A DNA stretch of 64,000 nt from assembly GCA_950097015.1 (NCBI GenBank), contig CATNEN010000001.1:22869501-22933500 (forward strand), read 5' to 3'. Positions within the stretch are counted from its first letter, which is position 1, and each line of letters starts with the position of its first letter. The position numbers were made by a program, and so were the translations under genes. Shown here one piece after another: positions 12,501-23,105 of the stretch. The notes under the pieces were generated by a model that made no database searches, was not told the origin of the DNA, and saw nothing but the letters and a program-made list of their open reading frames with translations. The DNA comes from Macrostomum hystrix (Eukaryota; Platyhelminthes; Macrostomidae).

Positions 12501-15500
12501 CTCTCCTTCACTCATCTCTCACCAATCTATCGCTCCTTCACACATCTCTCACCAATCTATCTATCCTTCACCCATCTCTCACCAATCTATCTCTCCTTCA
12601 CCCATCTCTCACCAATCTATCTCTCCTTCACCCATCTCTCACCAATCTATCTCTCCTTCACCCATCTCTCACCAATCTATTTCTCCTTCACCCATCTCTC
12701 TCCAATCTATCTCTCCTTCACACATCTCTCACCAATCTATCTCTCCTTCACCCATCTCTCACCAATCTATCGCTCCTTCACACATCTCTCACCAATCTAT
12801 CTCTCCTTCACCCATCTCTCACCAATCTATCGCTCCTTCACACATCTCTCACCAATCTATCTCTCCTTCACCCATCTCTCACCAATCTATCTCTCCTTCA
12901 CCCATCTCTCACCAATCTATCCCTCCTTCACCCATCTCTCTCCAATCTATCGCTCCTTCACACATCTCTCACCAATCTATCTCTCCTTCACCCATCTCTC
13001 ACCAATCTATCGCTCCTTCACACATCTCTCTCCAGTCTATCTCTCCTTCACTCATCTCTCACCAATCTATCTCTCCTTCACCCATCTCTCTCCAATCTAT
13101 CTCTCCTTCACCCATCTCTCACCAATCTATTTCTCCTTCACCCATCTCTCTCCAATCTATCTCTCCTTCACACATCTCTCACCAATCTATCTCTCCTTCA
13201 CCCATCTCTCACCAATCTATCTCTCCTTCACCCATCTCTCACCAATCTATCTCTCCTTCACCCATCTCTCTCCAATCTATCTCTCCTTCACCCATCTCTC
13301 ACCAATCTATCGCTCCTTCACACATCTATCACCAATCTATCTCTCCTTCACCCATCTCTCACCAATCTATCTCTCCTTCACCCATCTCTCTCCAATCTAT
13401 CTCTCCTTCACCCATCTCTCACCAATCTATCGCTCCTTCACACATCTCTCACCAATCTATCTCTCCTTCACCCATCTCTCACCAATCTATCTCTCCTTCA
13501 CCCATCTCTCACCAATCTATCTCTCCTTCACCCATCTCTCTCCAATCTATTTCTCCTTCACCCATCTCTCTCCAATCTATCTCTCCTTCACACATCTCTC
13601 ACCAATCTATTTCTCCTTCACCCATCTCTCTCCAATCTATCTCTCCTTCACACATCTCTCACCAATCTATCTCTCCTTCACCCATCTCTCACCAATCTAT
13701 CGCTCCTTCACACATCTCTCACCAATCTATCTCTCCTTCACCCATCTCTCACCAATCTATCGCTCCTTCACACATCTCTCACCAATCTATCTCTCCTTCA
13801 CCCATCTCTCTCCAATCTATCGCTCCTTCACACATCTCTCACCAATCTATCTCTCCTTCACCCATCTCTCACCAATCTATCTCTCCTTCACCCATCTCTC
13901 ACCAATCTATCCCTCCTTCACCCATCTCTCTCCAATCTATCGCTCCTTCACACATCTCTCACCAATCTATCTCTCCTTCACCCATCTCTCACCAATCTAT
14001 CGCTCCTTCACACATCTCTCACCAATCTATCTCTCCTTCACCCATCTCTCTCCAATCTATCTCTCCTTCACACATCTCTCTCCAATCTATCTCTCCTTCA
14101 CCCATCTCTCACCAATCTATCTCTCCTTCACCCATCTCTCACCAATCTATTTTTCCTTCAACCATCTCTCTCCAATCTATCTCTCCTTCACACATCTCTC
14201 ACCAATCTATCTCTCCTTCACCCATCTCTCACCAATCTATCTCTCCTTCACCCATCTCTCACCAATCTATCTATCCTTCACCCATCTCTCTCCAATCTAT
14301 CTCTCCTTCACCCATCTCTCACCAATCTATCGCTCCTTCACACATCTATCACCAATCTATCTCTCCTTCACCCATCTCTCTCCAATCTATCTCTCCTTCA
14401 CACATCTCTCACCAATCTATCTCTCCTTCACCCATCTCTCACCAATCTATCGCTCCTTCACACATCTCTCACCAATCTATCTCTCCTTCACCCATCTCTC
14501 ACCAATCTATCGCTCCTTCACACATCTCTCACCAATCTATCTCTCCTTCACCCATCTCTCACCAATCTATCTCTCCTTCACCCATCTCTCACCAATCTAT
14601 TTCTCCTTCACCCATCTCTCTCCAATCTATCTCTCCTTCACACATCTCTCACGAATCTATCTCTCCTTCACCCATCTCTCACCAATCTATCGCTCCTTCA
14701 CACATCTCTCACCAATCTATCTCTCCTTCACCCATCTCTCACCAATCTATCTCTCCTTCACACATCTCTCACCAATCTATCTCTCCTTCACCCATCTCTC
14801 ACCAATCTATCTCTCCTTCACCCATCTCTCACCAATCTATCCCTCCTTCACCCATCTCTCTCCAATCTATCGCTCCTTCACACATCTCTCACCAATCTAT
14901 CTCTCCTTCACCCATCTCTCACCAATCTATCGCTCCTTCACACATCTCTCTCCAGTCTATCTCTCCTTCACTCATCTCTCACCAATCTATCTCTCCTTCA
15001 CCCATCTCTCTCCAATCTATCTCTCCTTCACCCATCTCTCACCAATCTATTTCTCCTTCACCCATCTCTCACCAATCTATTTCTCCTTCACACATCTCTC
15101 TCCAATCTATCTCTCCTTCACCCATCTCTCACCAATCTATCTCTCCTTCACACATCTCTCACCAATCTATCTCTCCTTCACCCATCTCTCTCCAATCTAT
15201 CTCTCCTTCACCCATCTCTCACCAATCTATCGCTCCTTCACACATCTATCACCAATCTATCTCTCCTTCACCCATCTCTCACCAATCTATCTCTCCTTCA
15301 CCCATCTCTCTCCAATCTATCTCTCCTTCACACATCTCTCACCAATCTATCTCTCCTTCACCCATCTCTCACCAATCTATTTCTCCTTCACACATCTCTC
15401 ACCAATCTATCTCTCCTTCACACATCTCTCACCAATCTATCGCTCCTTCACCCATCTCTCACCAATCTATCTCTCCTTCACCCATCTCTCACCAATCTAT

Positions 15501-18500
15501 CTCTCCTTCACCCATCTCTCACCAATCTATCCCTCCTTCACCTATCTCTCTCCAATCTATCGCTCCTTCACCCATCTCTCACCAATCTATCCCTCCTTCA
15601 CCCATCTCTCTCCAATCTATCGCTCCTTCACACATCTCTCACCAATCTATCTATCCTTCACCCATCTCTCACCAATCTATCGCTCCTTCACTCATCTCTC
15701 TCCAGTCTATCTCTCCTTCACTCATCTCTCACCAATCTATCTCTCCTTCACCCATCTCTCTCCAATCTATCTCTCCTTCACCCATCTCTCACCAATCTAT
15801 TTCTCCTTCACCCATCTCTCTCCAATCTATCTCTCCTTCACACATCTCTCTCCAATCTATCGCTCCTTCACACATCTATCACCAATCTATCTCTCCTTCA
15901 CCCATCTCTCACCAATCTATCTCTCCTTCACCCATCTCTCTCCAATCTATCTCTCCTTCACACATCTCTCTCCAATCTATCTCTCCTTCACCCATCTCTC
16001 ACCAATCTATCGCTCCTTCACACATCTATCACCAATCTATCTCTCCTTCACCCATCTCTCACCAATCTATCTCTCCTTCACCCATCTCTCTCCAATCTAT
16101 CTCTCCTTCACACATCTCTCACCAATCTATCTCTCCTTCACCCATCTCTCACCAATCTATTTCTCCTTCACACATCTCTCACCAATCTATCTCTCCTTCA
16201 CCCATCTCTCACCAATCTATCGCTCCTTCACACATCTCTCACCAATCTATCTCTCCTTCACCCATCTCTCACCAATCTATCTCTCCTTCACACATCTCTC
16301 ACCAATCTATTTCTCCTTCACCCATCTCTCTCCAATCTATCTCTCCTTCACCCATCTCTCACCAATCTATCGCTCCTTCACACATCTCTCACCAATCTAT
16401 CGCTCCTTCACACATCTCTCACCAATCTATCTCTCCTTCACCCATCTCTCACCAATCTATCGCTCCTTCACACATCTCTCACCAATCTATCTCTCCTTCA
16501 CCCATCTCTCACCAATCTATCTCTCCTTCACCCATCTCTCACCAATCTATTTCTCCTTCACCCATCTCTCTCCAATCTATCTCTCCTTCACACATCTCTC
16601 ACGAATCTATCTCTCCTTCACCCATCTCTCACCAATCTATCGCTCCTTCACACATCTCTCACCAATCTATCTCTCCTTCACCCATCTCTCACCAATCTAT
16701 CTCTCCTTCACACATCTCTCACCAATCTATCTCTCCTTCACCCATCTCTCACCAATCTATCTCTCCTTCACCCATCTCTCACCAATCTATCCCTCCTTCA
16801 CCCATCTCTCTCCAATCTATCGCTCCTTCACACATCTCTCACCAATCTATCTCTCCTTCACCCATCTCTCACCAATCTATCGCTCCTTCACACATCTCTC
16901 TCCAGTCTATCTCTCCTTCACTCATCTCTCACCAATCTATCTCTCCTTCACCCATCTCTCTCCAATCTATCTCTCCTTCACCCATCTCTCACCAATCTAT
17001 TTCTCCTTCACCCATCTCTCACCAATCTATTTCTCCTTCACACATCTCTCTCCAATCTATCTCTCCTTCACCCATCTCTCACCAATCTATCTCTCCTTCA
17101 CACATCTCTCACCAATCTATCTCTCCTTCACCCATCTCTCTCCAATCTATCTCTCCTTCACCCATCTCTCACCAATCTATCGCTCCTTCACACATCTATC
17201 ACCAATCTATCTCTCCTTCACCCATCTCTCACCAATCTATCTCTCCTTCACCCATCTCTCTCCAATCTATCTCTCCTTCACACATCTCTCACCAATCTAT
17301 CTCTCCTTCACCCATCTCTCACCAATCTATTTCTCCTTCACACATCTCTCACCAATCTATCTCTCCTTCACACATCTCTCACCAATCTATCGCTCCTTCA
17401 CCCATCTCTCACCAATCTATCTCTCCTTCACCCATCTCTCACCAATCTATCTCTCCTTCACCCATCTCTCACCAATCTATCCCTCCTTCACCCATCTCTC
17501 TCCAATCTATCGCTCCTTCACCCATCTCTCACCAATCTATCCCTCCTTCACCCATCTCTCTCCAATCTATCGCTCCTTCACACATCTCTCACCAATCTAT
17601 CTATCCTTCACCCATCTCTCACCAATCTATCGCTCCTTCACTCATCTCTCTCCAGTCTATCTCTCCTTCACTCATCTCTCACCAATCTATCTCTCCTTCA
17701 CCCATCTCTCTCCAATCTATCTCTCCTTCACCCATCTCTCACCAATCTATTTCTCCTTCACCCATCTCTCTCCAATCTATCTCTCCTTCACACATCTCTC
17801 TCCAATCTATCGCTCCTTCACACATCTATCACCAATCTATCTCTCCTTCACCCATCTCTCACCAATCTATCTCTCCTTCACCCATCTCTCTCCAATCTAT
17901 CTCTCCTTCACACATCTCTCTCCAATCTATCTCTCCTTCACCCATCTCTCACCAATCTATCGCTCCTTCACACATCTATCACCAATCTATCTCTCCTTCA
18001 CCCATCTCTCACCAATCTATCTCTCCTTCACCCATCTCTCTCCAATCTATCTCTCCTTCACACATCTCTCACCAATCTATCTCTCCTTCACCCATCTCTC
18101 ACCAATCTATTTCTCCTTCACACATCTCTCACCAATCTATCTCTCCTTCACCCATCTCTCACCAATCTATCGCTCCTTCACACATCTCTCACCAATCTAT
18201 CTCTCCTTCACCCATCTCTCACCAATCTATCTCTCCTTCACACATCTCTCACCAATCTATTTCTCCTTCACCCATCTCTCTCCAATCTATCTCTCCTTCA
18301 CCCATCTCTCACCAATCTATCGCTCCTTCACACATCTCTCACCAATCTATCGCTCCTTCACACATCTCTCACCAATCTATCTCTCCTTCACCCATCTCTC
18401 ACCAATCTATCGCTCCTTCACACATCTCTCACCAATCTATCTCTCCTTCACCCATCTCTCACCAATCTATCTCTCCTTCACCCATCTCTCACCAATCTAT

Positions 18501-19324
18501 CCCTCCTTCACCCATCTCTCTCCAATCTATCGCTCCTTCACACATCTCTCACCAATCTATCTCTCCTTCACCCATCTCTCACCAATCTATCTCTCCTTCA
18601 CCCATCTCTCACCAATCTATCTCTCCTTCACCCATCTCTCACCAATCTATCCCTCCTTCACCCATCTCTCTCCAATCTATCGCTCCTTCACACATCTCTC
18701 ACCAATCTATCTCTCCTTCACACATCTCTCTCCAATCTATCTCTCCTTCACCCATCTCTCACCAATCTATCTCTCCTTCACCCATCTCTCACCAATCTAT
18801 CTCTCCTTCACCCATCTCTCTCCAATCTATCTCTCCTTCACCCATCTCTCACCAATCTTTCGCTCCTTCACCCATCTCTCACCAATCTATCTCTCCTTCA
18901 CCCATCTCTCTCCAATCTATCTCTCCTTCACTCATCTCTCACCAATCTATCTCTCCTTCACCCATCTCTCTCCAATCTATCTCTCCTTCACACATCTCTC
19001 ACCAATCTATCTCTCCTTCACCCATCTCTCACCAATCTATCTCTCCTTCACCCATCTCTCACCAATCTATTTCTCCTTCACCCATCTCTCTCCAATCTAT
19101 CTCTCCTTCACCCATCTCTCACCAATCTATCTCTCCTTCACCCATCTCTCTCCAATCTATCTCTCCTTCACCCATCTCTCACCAATCTATCGCTCCTTCA
19201 CACATCTCTCACCAATCTATCGCTCCTTCACACATCTCTCACCAATCTATCTCTCCTTCACCCATCTCTTACCAATCTATCGCTCCTTCACACATCTCTC
19301 ACCAATCTATCTCTCCTTCACCCA
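3540..19324 (+). repeat. giant 30-bp minisatellite array (left part)
   Basis: Roughly 525 tandem copies of a 30-bp unit whose two halves are about CACCCATCTCTCACC and AATCTATCTCTCCTT. The plus strand is almost free of G. Variants (CACAC for CACCC, TCTCC for TCACC, CGCTCC/TTCTCC/CCCTCC for CTCTCC, CTATC, CCAGTC) occur in recurring orders, giving a higher-order structure. Nearly identical blocks recur at offsets that are exact multiples of 30: 8,941-12,030 against 12,571-15,660 (offset 3,630) and 14,461-16,530 against 16,411-18,480 (offset 1,950). The left edge at 3,540-4,030 is the least regular. Open frames through the array, including one of 1,235 codons, follow from the unit being divisible by three. 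Confidence 0.97.
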
Positions 19325-19675
19325 TGTCGCGACTTTCGTCTCTGCCTTCTGTCCTCTATTCACTCTTTGGTTCTCTGCACTTTTCTTGTTTACATCGTCC
19401 AGTTCAATCTAGTTCTTTCTCTCTCGTTATCTCTGCGGCTGATCTCTCATTCTCTATCCTTTCTTTCTTTCCTCCTCTCTGATTGGTCCGCCGCTCACGT
19501 TCTAGCCTCCTCTCCTACCCTCAGTCGCGCACTCTTGTTATCGTACCGCCAACCCCCCTTCCTTATCGCTCTGTTAAACTTAAATATATTTTGACTCTCG
19601 GCCTGAATTGGCTCACAGCCGTATGAACGGGCTCTTACTGCGAGGACTCAATTTGTTGCATAAGAATTCAAGACA
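19325..19675 (+). repeat. 5' LTR
   Basis: This 351-bp repeat begins TGTCGCGACTTTCG and ends AATTCAAGACA. It contains a CCAAT-type GATTGG box near 19,480 (reverse ATTGG) and a TATA-like TAAATATATT at 19,581-19,590, so transcription of the element probably starts in its last third. It appears identical to the right-hand copy. Confidence 0.93.
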
Positions 19676-19693
19676 TGGCGCCCGAACGGGGAC
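19676..19693 (+). other. primer binding site, tRNA-Lys type
   Basis: TGGCGCCCGAACGGGGAC lies directly after the CA of the left LTR. It starts with TGG, the complement of the tRNA CCA end, and differs at a single position from the classical tRNA-Lys3 primer site of retroviruses. This is where minus-strand cDNA synthesis would start. Confidence 0.92.
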
Positions 19694-19799
19694 TGAACCC
19701 AAATGTAGAATTATTTTCTGCCAGCTCCTTCTGGCTTTCATCTCATCAGCGTCGTTCTCGTCCGCCGGCCTGCATTGATTTTGCATAAAACGATCTTCG

Positions 19800-20480
19800 T
19801 CTCGTCTCGTCTCGTCTCGCCTCAGTTCGTCCCATGTGGCGACCGCCGGTTCCTGGTCTCATTCGTTCGCCGGGATCGCCACAGGACTCGTCTCGTCTCA
19901 GCTCGTCTCGTCTCGCCTCAGTTTCGTCTCGTGTGGTGACCGCCGGTTCCTGGTCTCTCATTCGTTCGCCGGGATCGCCACAGGACTCGCCTCGTCTAGC
20001 CTCGTCTCGTCTCATCTCTTCTCGCCTCAGTTTCGTCTCGTGTGGTGACCGCCGGTTCCTGGTCTCTCATTCGTTCGCCGGGATCGCCACAGGACTCGTC
20101 TCGTCTCAGCTCGTCTCGTCTCGCCTCAGTTTCGTCTCGTGTGGTGACCGCCGGTTCCTGGTCTCTCATTCGTTCGCCGGGATCGCCACAGGACTCGTCT
20201 CGTCTCAGCTCGTCTCGTCTCGCCTCAGTTCGTCCCATGTGGCGACCGCCGGTTCCTGGTCTCTCATTCGTTCGCCGGGATCGCCACAGGACTCGTCTCG
20301 TCTCAGCTCGTCTCGTCTCGCCTCAGTTCGTCCCATGTGGCGACCGCCGGTTCCTGGTCTCATTCGTTCGCCGGGATCGCCACAGGACTCGCCTCGTCTA
20401 GCCTCGTCTCGTCTCATCTTTTCTCGCCTCAGTTTCGTCCCGTGTGGTGACCGCCGGTTCCTAGTCTCACATTCGTTCTT
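19800..20480 (+). repeat. 98-108-bp tandem repeat inside the LTR element
   Basis: Seven copies of a unit containing GACCGCCGGTTCCTGGTCTC occur at about 19,841, 19,939, 20,047, 20,146, 20,244, 20,342 and 20,449 (spacings 98, 108, 99, 98, 98, 107). The length difference comes from short CGTCT/CTCGT runs. It keeps an open frame of 284 codons, but that frame has no gag-like zinc knuckle or other motif, so I do not call it a gene. Confidence 0.9.
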
Positions 20481-21110
20481 CGGGATTGCCGCACGATTCA
20501 TTCGCTCGTTTTCATTACATTACGTTGGCAGTGCCGGCAGGAGTTTCATATTCTCCATTTCGTTATTTGTTTGTGGACGCTCGAAAAAAAATCTTTTTTT
20601 TCATTTTCTACAACAAATGCTTCGTTGTTTCAAAACGTTAAATTTATTTAACTTATCGAAGAACCTATGTTGGTGTCTGTCTCGTTAGCCTTCCCTCGTT
20701 TCGCAATAGTCTGCACGAGTATAATATTGTAGACATCAATTGATATTTGTTCGTTAAATGCATTATTTTGTTTTTTCCTTATAGGGCAAAATTCTCTCGT
20801 TAAATTAGTTTTTAAATTTGAAAGTTTCGATTAAAACATTCTTCATTTTCGGGGGGAGAGTTGTGGCTCTACTCTACGTGTCGAGGCTTGTGTGTAAAAT
20901 CAACGTCTGCAAGAATTCGTAAAAGTTTTAGTTTTGTGTATTCACAACCATTGGTGTATTATATTTTACTCTCAACCAACAACCTCTATTTGTTTGAAGC
21001 TCTTCAGTGTCTGATCTCTGCTTTAATTTGCCTGTTTTGCAGATCAGAATGTAAATCTATGGAGAATCTAACTAAGTTATTTCTAATCTCTTGTTCTAAA
21101 AAATGTTGCA

Positions 21111-21123
21111 TTTTTTGGGGGAG
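21111..21123 (+). other. polypurine tract before the 3' LTR
   Basis: A T6 run followed by GGGGGAG directly abuts the TG of the right LTR, the usual position of the plus-strand primer. A second, similar tract (GGGGGGAGAG followed by TTG) lies inside the element near 20,852 and could be a central tract or a relic of an older end. Confidence 0.8.
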
Positions 21124-21474
21124 TGTCGCGACTTTCGTCTCTGCCTTCTGTCCTCTATTCACTCTTTGGTTCTCTGCACTTTTCTTGTTTACATCGTCCA
21201 GTTCAATCTAGTTCTTTCTCTCTCGTTATCTCTGCGGCTGATCTCTCATTCTCTATCCTTTCTTTCTTTCCTCCTCTCTGATTGGTCCGCCGCTCACGTT
21301 CTAGCCTCCTCTCCTACCCTCAGTCGCGCACTCTTGTTATCGTACCGCCAACCCCCCTTCCTTATCGCTCTGTTAAACTTAAATATATTTTGACTCTCGG
21401 CCTGAATTGGCTCACAGCCGTATGAACGGGCTCTTACTGCGAGGACTCAATTTGTTGCATAAGAATTCAAGACA
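21124..21474 (+). repeat. 3' LTR
   Basis: This 351-bp copy has the same ends and the same internal blocks as the left LTR. I see no substitutions by eye. It is followed at once by the ACCCA target duplication and the resumed 30-bp array. Confidence 0.93.
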
Positions 21475-21908
21475 ACCCATCTCTCACCAATCTATCTCTC
21501 CTTCACCCATCTCTCACCAATCTATCCCTCCTTCACCCATCTCTCTCCAATCTATCGCTCCTTCACACATCTCTCACCAATCTATCTCTCCTTCACCCAT
21601 CTCTCACCAATCTATCGCTCCTTCACACATCTCTCACCAATCTATCTCTCCTTCACCCATCTCTCACCAATCTATCGCTCCTTCACACATCTCTCACCAA
21701 TCTATCTCTCCTTCACCCATCTCTCTCCAATCTATCGCTCCTTCACACATCTCTCACCAATCTATCTCTCCTTCACCCATCTATCACCAATCTATCTCTC
21801 CTTCACCCATCTCTCACCAATCTATCCCTCCTTCACCCATCTCTCTCCAATCTATCGCTCCTTCACACATCTCTCACCAATCTATCTCTCCTTCACACAT
21901 CTCTCTCA
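21475..21908 (+). repeat. 30-bp minisatellite array (right part)
   Basis: About 14 further copies of the same 30-bp unit as at 3,540-19,324. The LTR element interrupts the array without loss apart from the duplicated ACCCA. The array ends at a CTCTCTCAC followed by AAAACAAAT. Confidence 0.95.
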
Positions 21909-22544
21909 CAAAACAAATCTGTACCTTTCTCATAAAGAGTGTGACATTTTCCTGACAAGCAAGCGTCATTTTTTCAAGCCTCACTGAATTGAACAATAAA
22001 AAATGTTCTATAATAGAAACAGGTTATTATTTGACAATTCTGTCTGGTCTTTTGTGTCTTTTGCCTTTTTGCAAAATTCATTTATGCATTTTCATAGGCC
22101 GAATCAGGAACGCTTCGTGTATAAAAAATTTGCTTTCACATTTAATTCCATCAATATGGACAAGTTCTTTTTTGTTCCGTCAAGGCTCAACTGTTATTTC
22201 ATTATATTTATTTCATTATTTCATCCTTTTTGTTGTCACGCAAATCACTCAGTCGTGAATCTTCCCTTCAGTGTGGTCTCTGATTTTCAACAACCATCCA
22301 AATTTCTGCTTTTTTTTCTACAAAAGGTGCCGAATTTCACTGTACGTGGAAAGTCAAGACTTGCGTGCAACTCGAATTTCAAATACGATTTGAGTGCCCA
22401 GAGTCCTTTGACTTGTTGGCAAAATCAAAACAAAGTCAAGTCAAAGGCTTTGCCCCAGTCTTCTGATGCAGATTTGCAAACGCGTTAATTTAGCTACTAT
22501 AGTTGTTACGCTAAAATGGCATAATTAAAATAACAATTTTTTGC
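21909..22544. other. AT-rich intergenic stretch
   Basis: No supported gene. A 161-codon open frame at 22,003-22,488 is rich in Phe, Asn and Lys as expected from AT-rich DNA and shows no domain. Confidence 0.5.
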
Positions 22545-22725
22545 CATTCTTTTTTAATAGTAGTAATAATAGTAATATTAGTAATAGTAATAATAGTAAT
22601 TAATAAAGCATGCCCCAATAAAGTCAGATGTGTAGTCGACAGCACAGCCGCAGCTATTGCGTGGCGCATCTGAAGGCTGCGTACAGTCCATGGACTGGGG
22701 GGACGCCACACCCGCCACACCCGCC
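22545..22725 (-). mobile_element. SINE family A, 3' part
   Basis: Read on the minus strand it carries the family-A block GTCCATGGACTGTACGCAG, then a CCTTCAGATGCGCCACGCAA block, the sequence up to CTGACTTTATTGGGGC, and an ATT/ACT-rich simple tail at 22,545-22,610. The same series occurs in order in the copies at 38,224 and 59,658. The tRNA-like head is missing, so this copy is 5'-truncated, as is usual for target-primed retroposons. Confidence 0.8.
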
Positions 22726-22819
22726 ACAGGGCATAGCAAGGCAAGGAAACCCTGGGCTTGATGCCAAATCGTAATTAGCTCGCTGGCAGGTGATTTACAA
22801 TCACGGCTGCTGAAGGCCG

Positions 22820-22846
22820 CTTCTTTGAGTAGTTTACTCAAAGAAG
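22820..22846. repeat. 12-bp perfect hairpin with 3-nt loop
   Basis: CTTCTTTGAGTA (22,820-22,831) and TACTCAAAGAAG (22,835-22,846) are exact reverse complements separated by GTT. It could fold as an RNA or cruciform stem; no T-run or gene lies next to it. Confidence 0.75.
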
Positions 22847-22944
22847 TCATTTCCCGACTGTCTTTATCACCGTTTCCTTTCCCATTTCCCATATTTCTTT
22901 CTGTGCTGAGCTTTTGTACTTAACTCTTCACCTGGGTTTCACCT

Positions 22945-23105
22945 TCAGTTGAGTTCTACTACCCCTGTCAACTCAGCCTTCTACCCCTGTCACCTCAGCC
23001 TTCTACCCCTGTCACCTCAGCCTTCTACCCCTGTCAACTCAGCCTTCTACCCCTGCCATCTTAGCCTTCTACCCTGTCAACTCAGCCTTCTACCCCTCGA
23101 ACTTC
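22945..23105 (+). repeat. about 22-bp minisatellite
   Basis: Seven to eight imperfect copies of CTTCTACCCCTGTCA + CCTCAGC. It is short and decayed at both ends. Confidence 0.85.

Larger units (their letters stand above)
19325..21474 (+). mobile_element. non-autonomous LTR retrotransposon inserted in the 30-bp array
   Basis: Two 351-bp direct repeats (19,325-19,675 and 21,124-21,474), each starting TG and ending CA, bound a 1,448-bp interior. The 5-bp sequence ACCCA occurs on both sides (19,320-19,324 and 21,475-21,479), a clean target-site duplication inside a repeat unit. A primer binding site follows the left LTR directly and a purine tract precedes the right LTR. The interior encodes no gag, protease, reverse transcriptase or integrase; about half of it is a tandem repeat. 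At 2.15 kb it is larger than a typical TRIM and smaller than a typical LARD. It must have moved using proteins of an autonomous relative elsewhere. By eye I see no difference between the LTRs, which implies a recent insertion. Confidence 0.93.

Noticed and set aside
3540-19324. CRISPR array
   Set aside because: Repeats are contiguous with no unique spacers, and the genome is eukaryotic.
19834-20688. 284-codon frame inside the LTR element as a gag-like gene
   Set aside because: It is made of the 98-bp tandem repeat, with no zinc knuckle, capsid or protease motif.
22003-22488. 161-codon open frame after the 30-bp array
   Set aside because: AT-rich random-looking composition with no motif.
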